The notes under the pieces: generated by a model
Database searches by the model: none
What the model was told of the DNA's origin: nothing
What the model saw: only the letters and a program-made list of their open reading frames with translations
Position numbers and translations under genes: made by a program
Assembly: GCA_025175895.1 (NCBI GenBank)
Contig: CM046000.1
Coordinates: forward strand, 94,348,753 to 94,412,752
DNA length: 64,000 nucleotides
Reading direction: 5' to 3'
Source of the DNA: Wurfbainia villosa
Taxonomy: Eukaryota; Streptophyta; Magnoliopsida; Zingiberales; Zingiberaceae
Shown here: positions 10,577-23,100 of the stretch, piece by piece
Layout of the letters: the number at the start of each line of letters is the position of its first letter
Position numbering within the stretch: position 1 is the stretch's first letter

Positions 10577-12195
10577 ATGGCTCTTCAAGAGGGATATAGC
10601 ACCGCCAAGCCACCGCTCTTCGATGGGAGTCATTTTGTGTATTGGAAAGGTAGGATGAAATATTATCTAATGAGTAATATTGAAATTTGGCATAGCATTG
10701 TAGATGGCTTTGAAGAACCGGTGGATGAACATGGAGACCCTATTCCAAGCAAGGATTGGACAAGGGAAATGAATAGGCGGTTCAAATCAAATGCAAAGGC
10801 GGTACTCACCATCCAATGTGGCATTACAATGGAGCAACTCAACAAGGTGGGGCCTTTCGAATCCGCCAAGGAGTTATGGGAAAAGCTCATTGAGCTAAAT
10901 GAAGGATCCAAGGAGTCAAAGAGGGCCAAGAAGGACTTGCTAATTGGACAACTTCAAGCCTTCCAAATGAAGATGCATGAAACCGTAAGCCAAATGCATG
11001 GAAGGTTCAAGGAGATTGTGAATGGACTCCATATCATAGGTGAGCGAGTTGACAACCGGGATTTGGTAAGATACATACTTCAAGTATTTCCTAGAAATTC
11101 TCTATGGACTTCTATAGTTGATGCTATTAAAGTAACTAGGGATCTCTCTCAAATTAAAATTGATGAATTATTTTGTGAGTTTGAATTGCATGAGCAAACT
11201 AACATGTCTTCTAAGGAAAAGGGTTTAGCTCTATTTGTTGAAAAGAAGGAAAAGAAGAAGAAAGAAAGGAAAGAAGTATCATCATCATCCGAATCGGAGC
11301 ATGACTCAAGTAGTGATGGAGACTCGTCTAGCGAGATGGCCAACTTTGTCAAGAAACTCTATAGAAAATCAAAGGAGTTTAAGAATAGAGAAGCAAGGAA
11401 GGGGTCTCATTCTTCAAGAGGTAAAATTAGTGGTAATTCAAATTTTAATAATAATGTGATTTGCCATGCTTGTACAAGAAGGGGCACATAAAGCCAAATT
11501 GCCCGGAGCTAAAGAAGAAGGAGGAAAAAGAAAAGAAAAAGAAGGACAAGAAGGAGAAGAAGAAGAAGGAGGCCATGGTGGCTCAAACCACATGGGACAC
11601 ACCAAGTGTTGAAGATTCTTCCTCCGATGATGAGCTTTGCCGCATCACACGCCATGTGGCACTCATGGCCCTAGGAGATGACTCCGGTACATCAAGCCAA
11701 GAAGAAGACTCTTCAAGTGATGAATCGTCATCTAGTGACGATGAGGTAATGAACTCTCCCAAAGTTAAGCTTCTTTATAAATCAATTGCTTATCTTAAAG
11801 AGGATCTAGATAAGTCTAAATCTAAGGTTAAAAGCATGAAGGTAGAACTAAAGGCCATTAGGAATGAAAAACCTTCACATGTTGACTCTTGCATACTTAA
11901 GGAAGAGAATGACAAACTTAAGGATGAAGTTAGTGAGTTAAAGGCATGTCTAGAGAAATTTACAAATGGCTCAAAATATCTTGACATGATCCTTAGCCAA
12001 CAAAGAGCCATTTACAATAAGGCCGGTATAGGATATAAGCCAAAAGAAAAAGAAGTTGCCTATATTTCATTGATTAATAGGAAAGCAACCATTAAGGGTA
12101 AGGTCAAGAAAGCATGGGTACCTAAGAAGTTTTTACTTAATGCTACCAGTCCAAATGTTTGGGTACCAAAAGCTTGTGTTTTTCATGTGATTTAG
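10577..12195 (+). pseudogene. Element C gag, frameshifted at the zinc knuckle
   Basis: ATG 10577 starts MALQEGYSTAKPPLFDGSHF, a typical SIRE-type gag with the UBN2/DUF4219 region (about residues 10-220: WKGRMKYYL, ELWEKLIELNEGS). Glu/Lys/Ser-rich low-complexity stretches follow. At about 11475 the CCHC zinc knuckle is split: CHAC is in the first frame (stop ends at 11491) and HIKPNC in the next, implying a 1-bp loss. The second frame runs to a TAG at 12193-12195, through acidic Ser-rich and coiled-coil-like Lys/Glu segments (about 11760-11990). Gag would form particles and bind RNA through the knuckle; the shift should abolish full-length product. Neighbour: pol follows in the same frame as the second part. 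Confidence 0.88.
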
Positions 12196-15100
12196 GTAGG
12201 TGAGCAAGGTTTGTGGATTGTGGATAGCGGTTGCTCAACACACATGAACGGGGATGTGAGAGAGTTCTCCACAATTAAGTATGTGAAGAAGGGAGCGGTG
12301 TCTTTTGGAAATAGTAGAAAACTCAAGATATTAGGTAGAGGTACAATTGAGGTATCCCCCAAAATTGTCATTCACAAAGTTTTACTAGTTGAAAATATGA
12401 AATTTAATTTATTAAGTGTTAGTCAACTTTGTGATGCAAACTATCATGTTTCTTTTGAATCCTCTAAATGCATGATTAGACACAAGGAATTAAATGATTG
12501 TATGTTAGTTGGATATAGGAAGTCAAATATCTATTATGTTGATCTTTCATATGCTTCTAACATTTCTACTAAGTGTCTTGTTGCAAAAGAAGAAGAAAGT
12601 TGGCTATGGCATAGGAGATTGGGGCACATCAACATGAAAAACATAGCCAAGGTAGCCAAGGTAGCCAAGATGGAGTTGGTCAAAGGGCTACCAAAGATCA
12701 AGTATGTCAAGAACAAAATGTGTGATGCATGCCAAGAAGGAAAACAAACAAAAGCATCACACAAAGGTAAAACCTTAACTAATACTTCCTTACCATTAGA
12801 ACTATTGCATCTTGACTTATTTGATTTCCATAGTACTCCTTCTTTAAATGGTAGAAAATATTGTTTAGTTATAGTAGATGATTTTTCTAGGTATACTTGG
12901 GTCTACTTTATGAAATATAAGGATGATACCTTAGAAATAATCATAGGATTTAGTAAAAGGGTTGAAAATGAAAAGAGTCTCAAAATCAACCAGATCCGTA
13001 GTGATCATGGTGGTGAATTTGAGAATTCTAAATTTTCACAATTTTGTTTAGAGCAAGGGTACAAGCATGAGTTCTCTTGTCCTAGAACACCCCAACAAAA
13101 TGGGGTGGTGGAAAGGAGAAATCGTGCCCTACAAGAAGCGGCTAGGACTATGCTTAATGCATATTCTCTACCTAGCTACTTGTGGACGGAAGCGGTTAAT
13201 ACCGCTTGCTATATCCAAAATAGGGTTCAAATCCATAGGTTTTTAGGAAAGACACCATTTGAATTATGGAATGGGACTATTCCCACAATTCATTATTTCA
13301 AAGTCTTTGGATGTAAAGTTTATATTTTAAACACCAAAGATAACTTAGGAAAATTTGAATCCAAAGCGGATGAGGGAATTCTAGTTGGATACTCATCCAC
13401 AAGTAGAGGATATAGAGTCTACAATAAGAGAACCCAAGTGATTGAGGAGTCCTCCAATGTTCAATTTGACGAAACCACTAGTACCTACCCTAGAAAGTCC
13501 TCCATTGATAAGGATATTAATGACAATAATCAAGACATTACCCAAAAACTTCAAAATTTGACCATAAGGGGTAATGATCAAGGGGGAGGAAGAGGAGATT
13601 CCGATGATGAAAGAAGGGTGGAAGATAACAATGATCAATTTGAAACCCCTTCTAGAACCCTAAGAATTCATCAAGATCATCCACTTGACCAAGTAGTAGG
13701 AGATATATCTCAAGGAGTAAGAACTAGGTCATTTCATAGACCTCCTACTAGTCAAGTTGCTCTTATTTCACAAATTGAGCCCAAATCGATCAATGATGCA
13801 TTACATGATCCAGATTGGATCTTGGCAATGCAAGATGAATTGGCTCAATTTGAAAGGAGTCAAGTATGGGAGTTAGTACCTAGACCCAATGATTGCACCA
13901 TAATTACTACAAGATGGGTCTTTAGGAATAAGCTAGATGACCAAGGAAATATCACTAGAAATAAGGTTAGGTTGGTTGCTAGGGGATTCAATCAAGTTGA
14001 GGGGCTTGACTATGATGAGACTTATGCCCCGGTTGCTAGATTAGAATCTATTAGAATTATCTTAGGGTATGCTTCCTATATGGGATTTAAACTTTACCAA
14101 ATGGATGTTAAATTGGCATTCTTAAATGGTTATATTAAGGAGAAAGTATATGTAGAGCAACCACTCAGGTTTGAGAACATAGATTATCCAAACCACGTAT
14201 ATAAGCTTAGGAAAGCATTATATGGGTTAAAACAAGCTCCCCGGGCATGGTATGAAAGATTATCATCTTTCTTAATTTCTAAGGATTTTAGGAGAGGCCA
14301 AGTAGATCAAACCTTGTTTATAAAGTCAACATTAAAGGATATCTTTATAGCCCAAATATATGTTGATGACATTATTTTTGGGTCAACAAATGATGATCTT
14401 CTTCAAGACTTTATAAAAAACATGGAAAATGAATTTGAAGTGAGTTTAGTTGGAGAGCTCAACTTTTTCCTAGGGTTACAAGTCAAACAAACCAATGAAG
14501 GTATTCATATTTATCAAACAAAATATGCAAATGAAATGATCAAGAAATTTGGTTTGGAAAATGCCAAAATTGTAACCACTCCTATGGCCACTAGCACTAG
14601 AATAGATAGTGATCATGATGGTAAATCAATTGATCTTAAACTTTATAGGAGTATGATTGGTAGCCTACTATATCTAACCGTTAGTAGACCCGATATCTTA
14701 TTTGCGGTAGGTATGTGTGCAAGATACCAATCTTGTGCCAAAGAATCACATTTAGTAGTCGTTAAGAGAATTTTAAGATATATTAAAGGCACCCTAAATG
14801 TAGGACTTTGGTATCCTAAGACTAGGTCCTTTGAGTTGCTTGGTTATACCGATTTCGATTATGCCAGTTGCAAATTGGATAGGAAGAGTACTAGTGGTGG
14901 ATGCCAATTTCTTGGGTCTTCCCTAGTTAGTTGGAGTAGTAGGAAGCAATATTGTGTTGCTTTATCAACCACCGAAGCCGAATATGTGGCTATGGGTGGT
15001 TGTGTAGCTCAATTACTTTGGATGAGACATACTCTTGTGGACTATGAGCTACATTACTCTAACATTAAAGTTTATTGTGACAATGTGAGTACCATCAACT

Positions 15101-15303
15101 TGACCAAAAATCCGGTACATCACTCTAGGACCAAGCACATTGAAGTGAAACATCACTTCATAAGAGATCATGTGGCAAGAGGGGACATTGAACTTAATTA
15201 TGTAGAATCTAAGTCTAACCTTGTCGATATCTTCACCAAATCTCTTCCCGAAACCGAATTTTCATCATTAAGGAGAGAGCTTGGTATGTGCTTTGTAGAG
15301 TAA
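12196..15303 (+). CDS. Element C pol: protease, integrase, RT, RNase H
   Basis: Open frame directly after the gag TAG; the first in-frame ATG is 12244, inside the protease, so expression would need read-through or fusion with gag. Residues are numbered from the TTG at 12211. Protease: WIVDSGC at 2-8 (DSG). GAG-pre-integrase: WHRRLGH near 132. Integrase: D202, D265, E301 (DD35E). RT about 534-780: QMDVK with D632, and YVDD at 717-720. RNase H: D881, E922, D957. All catalytic residues looked for are present, so this is the best preserved enzyme set in the window. No env-like ORF follows. Whether the TAG before pol is natural or a mutation is unclear; the closely similar LTRs favour a recent mutation or natural suppression. 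Confidence 0.92.
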   Translation, partial: VGEQGLWIVDSGCSTHMNGDVREFSTIKYVKKGAVSFGNSRKLKILGRGTIEVSPKIVIHKVLLVENMKFNLLSVSQLCDANYHVSFESSKCMIRHKELNDCMLVGYRKSNIYYVDLSYASNISTKCLVAKEEESWLWHRRLGHINMKNIAKVAKVAKMELVKGLPKIKYVKNKMCDACQEGKQTKASHKGKTLTNTSLPLELLHLDLFDFHSTPSLNGRKYCLVIVDDFSRYTWVYFMKYKDDTLEIIIGFSKRVENEKSLKINQIRSDHGGEFENSKFSQFCLEQGYKHEFSCPRTPQQNGVVERRNRALQEAARTMLNAYSLPSYLWTEAVNTACYIQNRVQIHRFLGKTPFELWNGTIPTIHYFKVFGCKVYILNTKDNLGKFESKADEGILVGYSSTSRGYRVYNKRTQVIEESSNVQFDETTSTYPRKSSIDKDINDNNQDITQKLQNLTIRGNDQGGGRGDSDDERRVEDNNDQFETPSRTLRIHQDHPLDQVVGDISQGVRTRSFHRPPTSQVALISQIEPKSINDALHDPDWILAMQDELAQFERSQVWELVPRPNDCTIITTRWVFRNKLDDQGNITRNKVRLVARGFNQVEGLDYDETYAPVARLESIRIILGYASYMGFKLYQMDVKLAFLNGYIKEKVYVEQPLRFENIDYPNHVYKLRKALYGLKQAPRAWYERLSSFLISKDFRRGQVDQTLFIKSTLKDIFIAQIYVDDIIFGSTNDDLLQDFIKNMENEFEVSLVGELNFFLGLQVKQTNEGIHIYQTKYANEMIKKFGLENAKIVTTPMATSTRIDSDHDGKSIDLKLYRSMIGSLLYLTVSRPDILFAVGMCARYQSCAKESHLVVVKRILRYIKGTLNVGLWYPKTRSFELLGYTDFDYASCKLDRKSTSGGCQFLGSSLVSWSSRKQYCVALSTTEAEYVAMGGCVAQLLWMRHTLVDYELHYSNIKVYCDNVSTINLTKNPVHHSRTKHIEVKHHFIRDHVARGDIELNYVESKSNLVDIFTKSLPETEFSSLRRELGMCFVE

Positions 15304-16326
15304 AAGTCTAGGTTTGCATGATCTCATATTCATATGTTAGCCTTATACCTTGATGCATCTCACAAAAGCCTTAAGAAACCTTGATTTTTGTATTGAGACA
15401 CTTAGAAATATGTGAGATGATAGGGAAGGTGTACTTGGCTCATCATGCTTGTTATGATGCATTACTATGAGCCAATGACACACCTAGAGACATGAATACC
15501 TTATGGACCAATCATTGGGAAGGCTTGTATTCAAGTAATGAATACATAGCTCTAAGAACATGGTTGGAAATTCCAAATCATATATATTTTAAACTATATT
15601 CATCATAGTTTGAAAAATAGTTTTCAAGTGGAACACAAAAGTGATACAAAGTTTGCAAAATCTTTAGAACTTTTGTTAGGTTCCAAGTTTGTATCAATCT
15701 TGAAATCTGGAAAACATATATTTTTCAAACTATTTTTCCTTAATAAAGTATGATTCCAGAAATGTGTACGCAAAATTTCGTGATTTTTCGAGATTTCTGG
15801 AATTTCTACCGCATTTCTGAAGTTGGGCTGAAAAGGCTGAAATTCGGATTTCAGGCCTAGCAGTCGACTGGTTCAGAAACCAGTCGACTGATACACTGTA
15901 TTTTCTGATAAATAGCTCCATTCTCTGATATTTAGTGTATCTTTGATGTCCTAAAACTATAGCATGATAATATTGAGTATAAACAAATTTTTAGGACTGT
16001 TTAATGCAGTGTTTTAGGGGGAGTGTCATAAAATATATCTTTTTCATCCCCAAACTTACATTGTTGGTGCAAAGTTAGGACTTAACTTTCTTAACTTTTG
16101 TATGCTTTGCTTCCAATGTTATTCACACATCATGAAGCATATCTTGAATTAAGGGGGAGTTTAATATCAATTTTATACCTTAGTCCAAGATACAACAACT
16201 TTAATTCTTTCTTGAAATTTATAAATCCTTCTCTTTTTGATGCGTGTCAAAGGGGGAGAAGGGATGTTTAAGTTAGATTTCATATTATGATTGTGTAAAG
16301 ACCTAACTTAAGTGATTGTCAAACAT
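15304..16326 (+). other. Element C post-pol tail
   Basis: About 1 kb of AT-rich non-coding DNA. It has purine blocks AGGGGGAG (about 16016), AAGGGGGAG (about 16152) and AAAGGGGGAG (about 16248), and two CAGTCGACTG-type motifs at 15860-15890. A SIRE env-like gene would occupy this place, but no usable frame is seen (the longest is 63 codons on the minus strand). Confidence 0.7.
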
Positions 16327-16341
16327 AAAAAAGAGGGAGAT
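16327..16341 (+). other. Element C polypurine tract
   Basis: AAAAAAGAGGGAGAT immediately before the 3' LTR start; priming site for plus-strand synthesis. Confidence 0.85.
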
Positions 16342-16640
16342 TATTGGTGCAACAATGCCCCAAGCATTTATATGTTTTGATGTTTGGATAATCATCTAAG
16401 TTAGGCAATGCTTTGTGATCTAATTACGAACATGTTTAAGTGATAGGAAAATCCAAGGATGAAGACTTGGTAAAAGAGAAGTCCAAGTATGATCTTGGCA
16501 AGGGAAGTCCAAGGGACGGACTTGGCAGCATAAGACCAAGCTTGTAGTCTTGGCAGCGTAAAGTCCAAGTGAACCTTGGAAAAGGAATACCAAGTATGAT
16601 CTTGGCAAAGGAAGTCCAAGGGATGAACTTGGCAGCGTAA
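16342..16640 (+). repeat. Element C 3' LTR, first part
   Basis: Starts TATTGGTGC (5' LTR has TGTTGGTGC) and is almost identical to 9201-9500 until element D interrupts after GGCAGCGTAA; resumes at 26217. Confidence 0.9.
16636..16640. other. Target-site duplication of element D, left copy
   Basis: CGTAA here and at 26212-26216; the uninterrupted LTR near 9495 has a single CGTAA. Confidence 0.93.
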
Positions 16641-18871
16641 TGTTAGTAATATATGAGAGATGTCCTAAGGCAATCGCCTTATGTATGAACCATTTATATG
16701 ATAAATGAAGATTCACTATTTGAGTATACATGTTTCATGTATTTGATTTGATCTTAAACTCATTTACTGATTTGATCTTAAACTCATTTACTGAATATCC
16801 ACGATACGATTCACAGCATGAGAGAATTTGTGATTGGACCACAACTAGTGAGTATCTCTACATGTGTAATTGTGATATATCGGAATTATCCCTAGTAGAT
16901 GAATTGATGGATTTGGACACCATCAATTCTGTCGAGACTAGCACGAGGTATACTCCTTGGTGTATCCAAGCAGCTGATTCTCACTGGCTAGAGACATTGT
17001 GATGTCCGGAGTTGATCGTGGATGCTAGTTATGGTAACTAGTTCATTGGAGTGACCAGCCGTAAGACTTCATATGGTTCTCTGCATATATAGATATGTCA
17101 ATGAAGTTCTTACTGTAGCTTAAGTGCGATGTTCCTTTGACTTGCGGTATTCAAGTCATCTTGATCATGGAGACTTATGCTTTGACATCTTAAGCAAGCA
17201 TCTCTAAGGAGATGTGGACCCGGGATGCTTGGGTATAAGTCGAAGTGATCGAAGGTGTTTGAATAGCCTATAAAGGATTCACCACTCCTTGCGAGGAGAT
17301 GTATACCCATGGCCTCTCGTCGGATTGTTACTAAAGTCTTTGGCCAAAGCATTACATGTTTAGAGTAAGGTACTCTTCGATACATGTGCAGTAACTAGAA
17401 TCCGTAGGACGAGGAAATGATACTTGGGCTAGGTGTGACGTAGTCAGCCTAGTGGGGACTGACACAATAGACCATGTCCTGAACCAAGTGGGTATAAGAT
17501 GAGTGAAGGGAATGGGGCACGATTCATTCGAGCTGCTGAAGGGTTTCAGAAATAGTTCTGGATCAACCGTTGATCTTTTCGGTTAATTGGGGATCATGAT
17601 GTACTACTAGGTGTCACTCATGATCGTTCTATAATTAATGGTTAATTATAGACGACCAACATAAACCGAGAACCTATTTGGTCACACGCACAACGAGCGT
17701 AATCCGAAGGATTTAAAACGAGCTTGAGAATGGGATTCTCAGACCGAGAGAAACTAGGTTTGGTTGGACCAAACAAGAAGCGAGCATGAAATCGTTTCAG
17801 TCGCAATGGAAGCGTGGATGGGTCGTGTCTTATGAAGACATAATGGATGAACCAAAATGGTTTGGTTCTAATCCAATGGAGGAGAATAAACCAAAGGGTT
17901 TGGTTTATTTTAAACGAATGAACCAAAAGTTGGTTCGGTTCGTTTTAACTTAAAATAAACCATCATGGTTTAGTTTATTTTAACTTATATTAATGGAGCG
18001 GGTTAACGGGCCTTATGGTTATGATCTAATAACCATTAAGAGAATTAGTTCTCTATAAAAGAGGGCTTAAACCCTAACCCAAAAACCCTAGTTAGAGTTG
18101 CCACCCACCCCATTGAAGGAGTCAGCGCCAACCCTAGTGTCGCCGCCCCACCTCTTCCAACCGGCATCCAGAAGGAGCCTTCCTTCCCCCTCACTGGCGT
18201 CGAGCTGCTGCCGGTTGGTGCTCCGGTGATCTTCCTTGGGTTCGGTAATAAGGTGAGCTTCCACCTTTCTTTTGGCCGGCCCTTACTCCTCCACCAAATC
18301 TGTCCAGTTTTCTGGACAGCTTGTTTTCTTCTCGTCGGAGCGTCGTTTGGATGACGTTTGGAGCTCCGATATTGCCTTACTTACCGGGGATTCAATCTCC
18401 AGTTATCCTCTGAGGTGGAGGACGAAGGATTCGTCAAACGGTTGACAAATACCTCTCCGGAGAAGCGAGTTTTGAGGACTCGGTTTTGGATCCGAATTTG
18501 GATTCGGATCGTGATCATCTCTCGATCACATCGTCTTCAACACAAGGCTAGTAACCCGTACGAAGACGAGGCTCGTGACTTAGCGAAGTCATCCCGAGGA
18601 TACTCGGCGTGGATACGGATAGAGACGATTCTAGCGAGGATCGTTCCGGTTGATGTCGTTCCCGCTACACGTGATATGAAAGGTATACGTAGTTAAATTT
18701 CCTTTTATTGAAAATTTAAATTTACGGTTATGTCTACACATGTTGTACTATGCATGCGTGTGATGTGTGTGTTGTAATAAATGTAGATTTATTATTTTTA
18801 TTTCTTCCGCTGTGCACATGTTTACAAAACATGTTCGAACACACACTCACCGCGGTGCCGAAAACCCAACA
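16641..18871 (+). repeat. Element D 5' LTR (2231 bp)
   Basis: TGTTAGTAAT...ACCCAACA. Contains CTCTATAAAAGAGGG (about 18051-18065), a probable TATA box. A 27-bp direct duplication (units starting TTTGATCTTAAACTC) lies at about 16745-16798. Frames at 17110-17385 and 18358-18696 recur in other LTRs and are not genes. Confidence 0.92.
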
Positions 18872-18872
18872 G

Positions 18873-18884
18873 TGGTATCAAAGC
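18873..18884 (+). other. Element D primer-binding site
   Basis: TGGTATCAAAGC, one base off the usual TGGTATCAGAGC initiator tRNA-Met site. Confidence 0.88.
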
Positions 18885-20163
18885 CCAGGTTGTGTTTTGA
18901 CATAATCGTAAAATGGTTTTGCGATAGTCATAATGATATTTATGGAAATTTTCTACTTTTGGAAAGTTAGAAGTATTTATGGAAATTTTTCAATTTTGGA
19001 AAGTCTAGAAGTATTTATGGAAATCTTCCACTTTTGGAAAGTTGGAAGTATTTATGGAAATTGATATTTTCCATAAATAAAATATTTGATTAGATTTTGG
19101 AAATTTGTTTCCTAATTTAATCTTTATTTGATTTGGGAAATCAAATCTTAAAATATTTTATTTCCATAAGTAGCTTTGATGATTTAGGAAATTGGTTTCC
19201 TAAATTGACTTTCCTTAATCAACTATTTCCACAAATAAAATATGTGATTGGATTTGGAAATTTGTTTCCTAATTTAATCATTATTTGATTTGGAGAATCA
19301 AATATTAAACATATTTTATTTCCATAAATAGTTATGACATATAAGGAAATTATGTACATGACATAATTGTATGTCATGTAATTGCATTAGATGTATATCA
19401 TTATGTCATGCGTGTCGTGACATGTAGATGTATGTCATGTATGTCATGCCATGTAGATAATAGTTATTTGCATGCAAAGAGAATGAGACATAAAAACCCT
19501 TACTCAATATTAAAGCCTACACCTTCCATTAATATGGTTAGAACCAGAGTTCCATTTCTTGTTTGGGTTGTTGGACTCTCTCCAAGCCTGGCTCGAACCC
19601 GAACATGTTCAAACCATGGAATAGTTTAATACTAATATGGTAAGAGTCAGAGGTCAATCGTTATCTTTGGTTGTTGGACTCTCTCCAAGCCGGGCTAATT
19701 GGTTGAATGCGCTCTAACCATATTAAAACTATTTCTCGATTAATGGGTTGGCTTTAACCTGGAGCATCGGCTTGTTGGACTCTCTCCAAGGTAGATGTAA
19801 AGGGAGGTGAAGTTGGGTGCTATGCATATGATGCATACTTGTTAATGTGTTAACAACCCGATGTATGTGTGAACATTCAATAAGTTGATAGCACATTGTG
19901 ATAGTTGCATATACGTGATATGCAATCGGTATAGTTGATACCTACCGTCGTAGTTATGAATGGCTTGTTGGACTCTCTCCAAGGTTGTTCATATCTATGA
20001 TGGATATCAGCCCATTCGGAGATGGACCTACGATCTCCCGAAGTGATTTTGGGGTTTTTTGAAATTCAAAAAATGAATGGGATTTATAAATGTATATTGA
20101 TGCATTTTAAAAATCATTTTCTCATATATGCTCGTTTTGTATTTCTAGGTCAATCGATTGATC
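18885..20163 (+). other. Element D leader with repeated motifs
   Basis: 18935-19070 holds about four tandem units near 40 bp containing TATTTATGGAAAT. 19066-19330 holds two longer units containing AAATTTGTTTCCTAATTTAAT. From 19567 to 19985 the motif TTGTTGGACTCTCTCCAAG occurs four times, about 20-200 bp apart, in otherwise different sequence. No gene is seen before the gag ATG at 20164. Confidence 0.75.
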
Positions 20164-23100
20164 ATGACGTCTTTGAATTTGTGCACTATTTTGGATTCAA
20201 ACAAACTGACTGGGCCTAACTTCCTGGACTGGCTTAGAAACCTGAGAATTGTTCTCAAGGCAGAAAAGCTTGCATATGTCCTTGAAGAGCCTCTTCCCAA
20301 CCGTCCTAAGGATGATGCAACTCCAGACCAAATGTTGGTCTATCAGAAGCATGTGGCAGATTCTGAGTTGGCGAGTTGCATCATGCTAGCGGCGATGGTA
20401 CCTGAGCTGCAAAAGTAGCATGAGCATATGGATGCTAATACTATGGTCTTCCATCTTCATTAGTTGTTTGATGAGCAAGCGAGATCCGAAAGGTTCGAGG
20501 TCTCTAGGCTCCTCTTCACCACGAAGATGCAAGAAGGTTCGTCTGTAGTGCAGTTTGTGCTAAAGATGAACGAGTACATCGAGCGGCTAGCTACCCTCGG
20601 GTTTGTGATGGATCACGAATTAAGTATTGACTTAATTCTGCATTGTTTGCCCAAGAGTTTCTCACAATTCGTGATGAACTATCGGATGAACAAATTGGAA
20701 TCCACTATTCCTGAGCTCCTCAATATGCGGAAGACTGTGGAGCCTTCTGTGAAGCATGAGGAGAAGGCGGTTCTGTTAGTTGATTCCTCAAAGAAAGGTT
20801 CTAAGAGGAAGGCAAAAGAACAGAAGAAAGGGAAGAACAAAAAGGCAAAGAAGGCAGAACCAGCACAAAAAAGCACTTGCCATCATTGTGGCAAGGAAGG
20901 CCACTGGCGAAGAAACTGCAAGATTTATCTTGAGTCCATGAAGAAGAAGAAGGCATCAAATGCCCCATCCCCTCCAGGTATCTTCGTTATTGATTGTCAT
21001 TCTATTTCCTTAGACACTTGGGTATTGGATACTGGGTGTATCTCACATATATGCAATGACATACAGGGGCTAAGGAATAGAAGAAGACTCGTCAGAGGGG
21101 AGTCAAATTTGCGAGTTGGCAATGGAGCAAAGGTTGCTGCGGTCGCCATCGGAACTTATTTACTAAAGCTCCCTAGTGGACTAGTCTTGGAACTGGACAA
21201 TTGATATTATGTTCCTTCTCTAATAAAGAACATTGTTTCTATTTCCTGTTTAAATAGAAATGGTTTCCATTTGACGTTTAGTAACAATTATTGTTATATA
21301 ACTTTGAATGGCGTACTTTATGGAACTGGAACTTTGAGTAATGGCATTTATACGTTGGACGTATCCAGTGACATTTTCAATATCGAAGCGAGCAACACGC
21401 GTGCTCGAAAGGGTAATCAATTGGACTCCTATATGTGGCATTGTCGTCTTGGCCATGTAAGCAAGAAACGCATGTCCAAATTACACCGATGTGGAATTCT
21501 GGAATCGTTTGAATTGGATTCATACGATACATGTGAATCATTCTTAAAAGGCAAGATGACTAAGTTACCTTTTACTAGAAAAGGTGAACGAGTGGGAGAG
21601 TTACTAGGTCTAATACATACTGATGTATGTGGACCTATGTCAACTCAAGCTTTAGTAGGCTATAGCTACTTCATTACCTTCACCGATGATCACTCACGGT
21701 TTGGGTATGTGTTCTTGATGAAACACAAGTCTGAAGCCTTTGAAAGGTTCAAAGAATTTAGAAATGAAGTAGAGAAACAACATGACAAGAGTATTAAAAT
21801 ACTTCGATCGGATCGAGGTGGTGAATACTTAAGTCAAGAGTTTCTTGATTATCTAAGAGACAATGGCATATTGTCTCAATGGACTCCGCCATATACACCA
21901 CAGCATAATGGTGTATCTGAGAGGCATAACCGGACCTTGTTGGACATGGTCAGGTCAATGATGAATCATGCGAATCTTCCCAAGTCCTTTTGGGGCTATG
22001 CACTTCAGACAACTATTTACTTGTTAAACAGAATGTCAACCAAGGTAGTCTCTACTACTCCATATGAGATATGGAATAGTAAGAAACCTCATGTATCTTA
22101 CTTGAAGATATGGGGTTGTCCTACTTATGTGAAGCGGACTATATCAGACAAATTGGATGCTAAGTCTGATAAATGTCTATTTATTGGATACCCTAAGGAA
22201 ACAAGGGGTTACCAATTCTATCATCCTGTGGAACAAAAGGTGTTTGTTTCAAGGCATGCTGTGTTTCTAGAGAAAGAGTTTCTCTTGCAAGAAAACAGTG
22301 GGAGTGTTGTCGAGCTTGAGGAGGCTCGAGAGACTCAAATAGACATCGATGAGATACCTGGTGAAGCACAACAGTCGACAACTCATAGTGATGAGCAATC
22401 GGATGGACCTATTGTAACACCACATCTTCGTAGATCTGGTAGAACACGTAATATTCCTGAGAGATATGGATTTCTCGTAAGTGAATCGAACGACGTGTTA
22501 CTCATTGATGATGAGGAGCCTACCAGTTATGAAGAAGTGCTGACAAGTTCAAAAAGGGATAAGTGGCTTGGTGCCATGAAGTCGGAAATGGATTCCATGT
22601 ATGAAAACCAAGTTTGGAACTTGGTTGACCCACCTGAAGGCATGAAGCCTATAGGGTGCAAGTGGGTTTTCAAGAAGAAAACCGACATGGATGGTAATGC
22701 GATTACCTATAAAGCTAGATTAGTGGCGAAAGGATATCGTCAAAAACAAGGTGTTGATTATGACGAAACCTATTCGCCTGTAGCTATGCTTAAATCCATT
22801 CGGATGCTCCTGGCCATAGCGGCTCATTATGATTATGAGATATGGCAGATGGATGTGAAAACAGCTTTCCTTAATGGAAACCTGCTCGAGGACGTGTATA
22901 TGATACAACCTGAGGGTTTTACATCGGTTGATAAAACCAAGGTATGCAAATTGCGACGATCCATATATGGATTGAAGCAAGCATCCAGGAGCTGGAATAT
23001 CCGTTTTGATGAGACGATAAAAAAGTTTGATTTCTCACAAAATCCAGACGAACCTTGTGTGTATAAGAAGGTTAGTGGGAGTGCAGTTGTGTTCCTAGTA

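Noticed and set aside
15304..16341. Env-like gene expected in SIRE-type elements
   Set aside because: No open frame of useful length follows pol in C; only short frames and purine blocks are visible.
17110..17926. Minus-strand frames at 17110-17385 and 17642-17926, repeated at 24450-25266
   Set aside because: Copies of the same LTR of element D; related sequence also lies in A. Non-coding LTR sequence.
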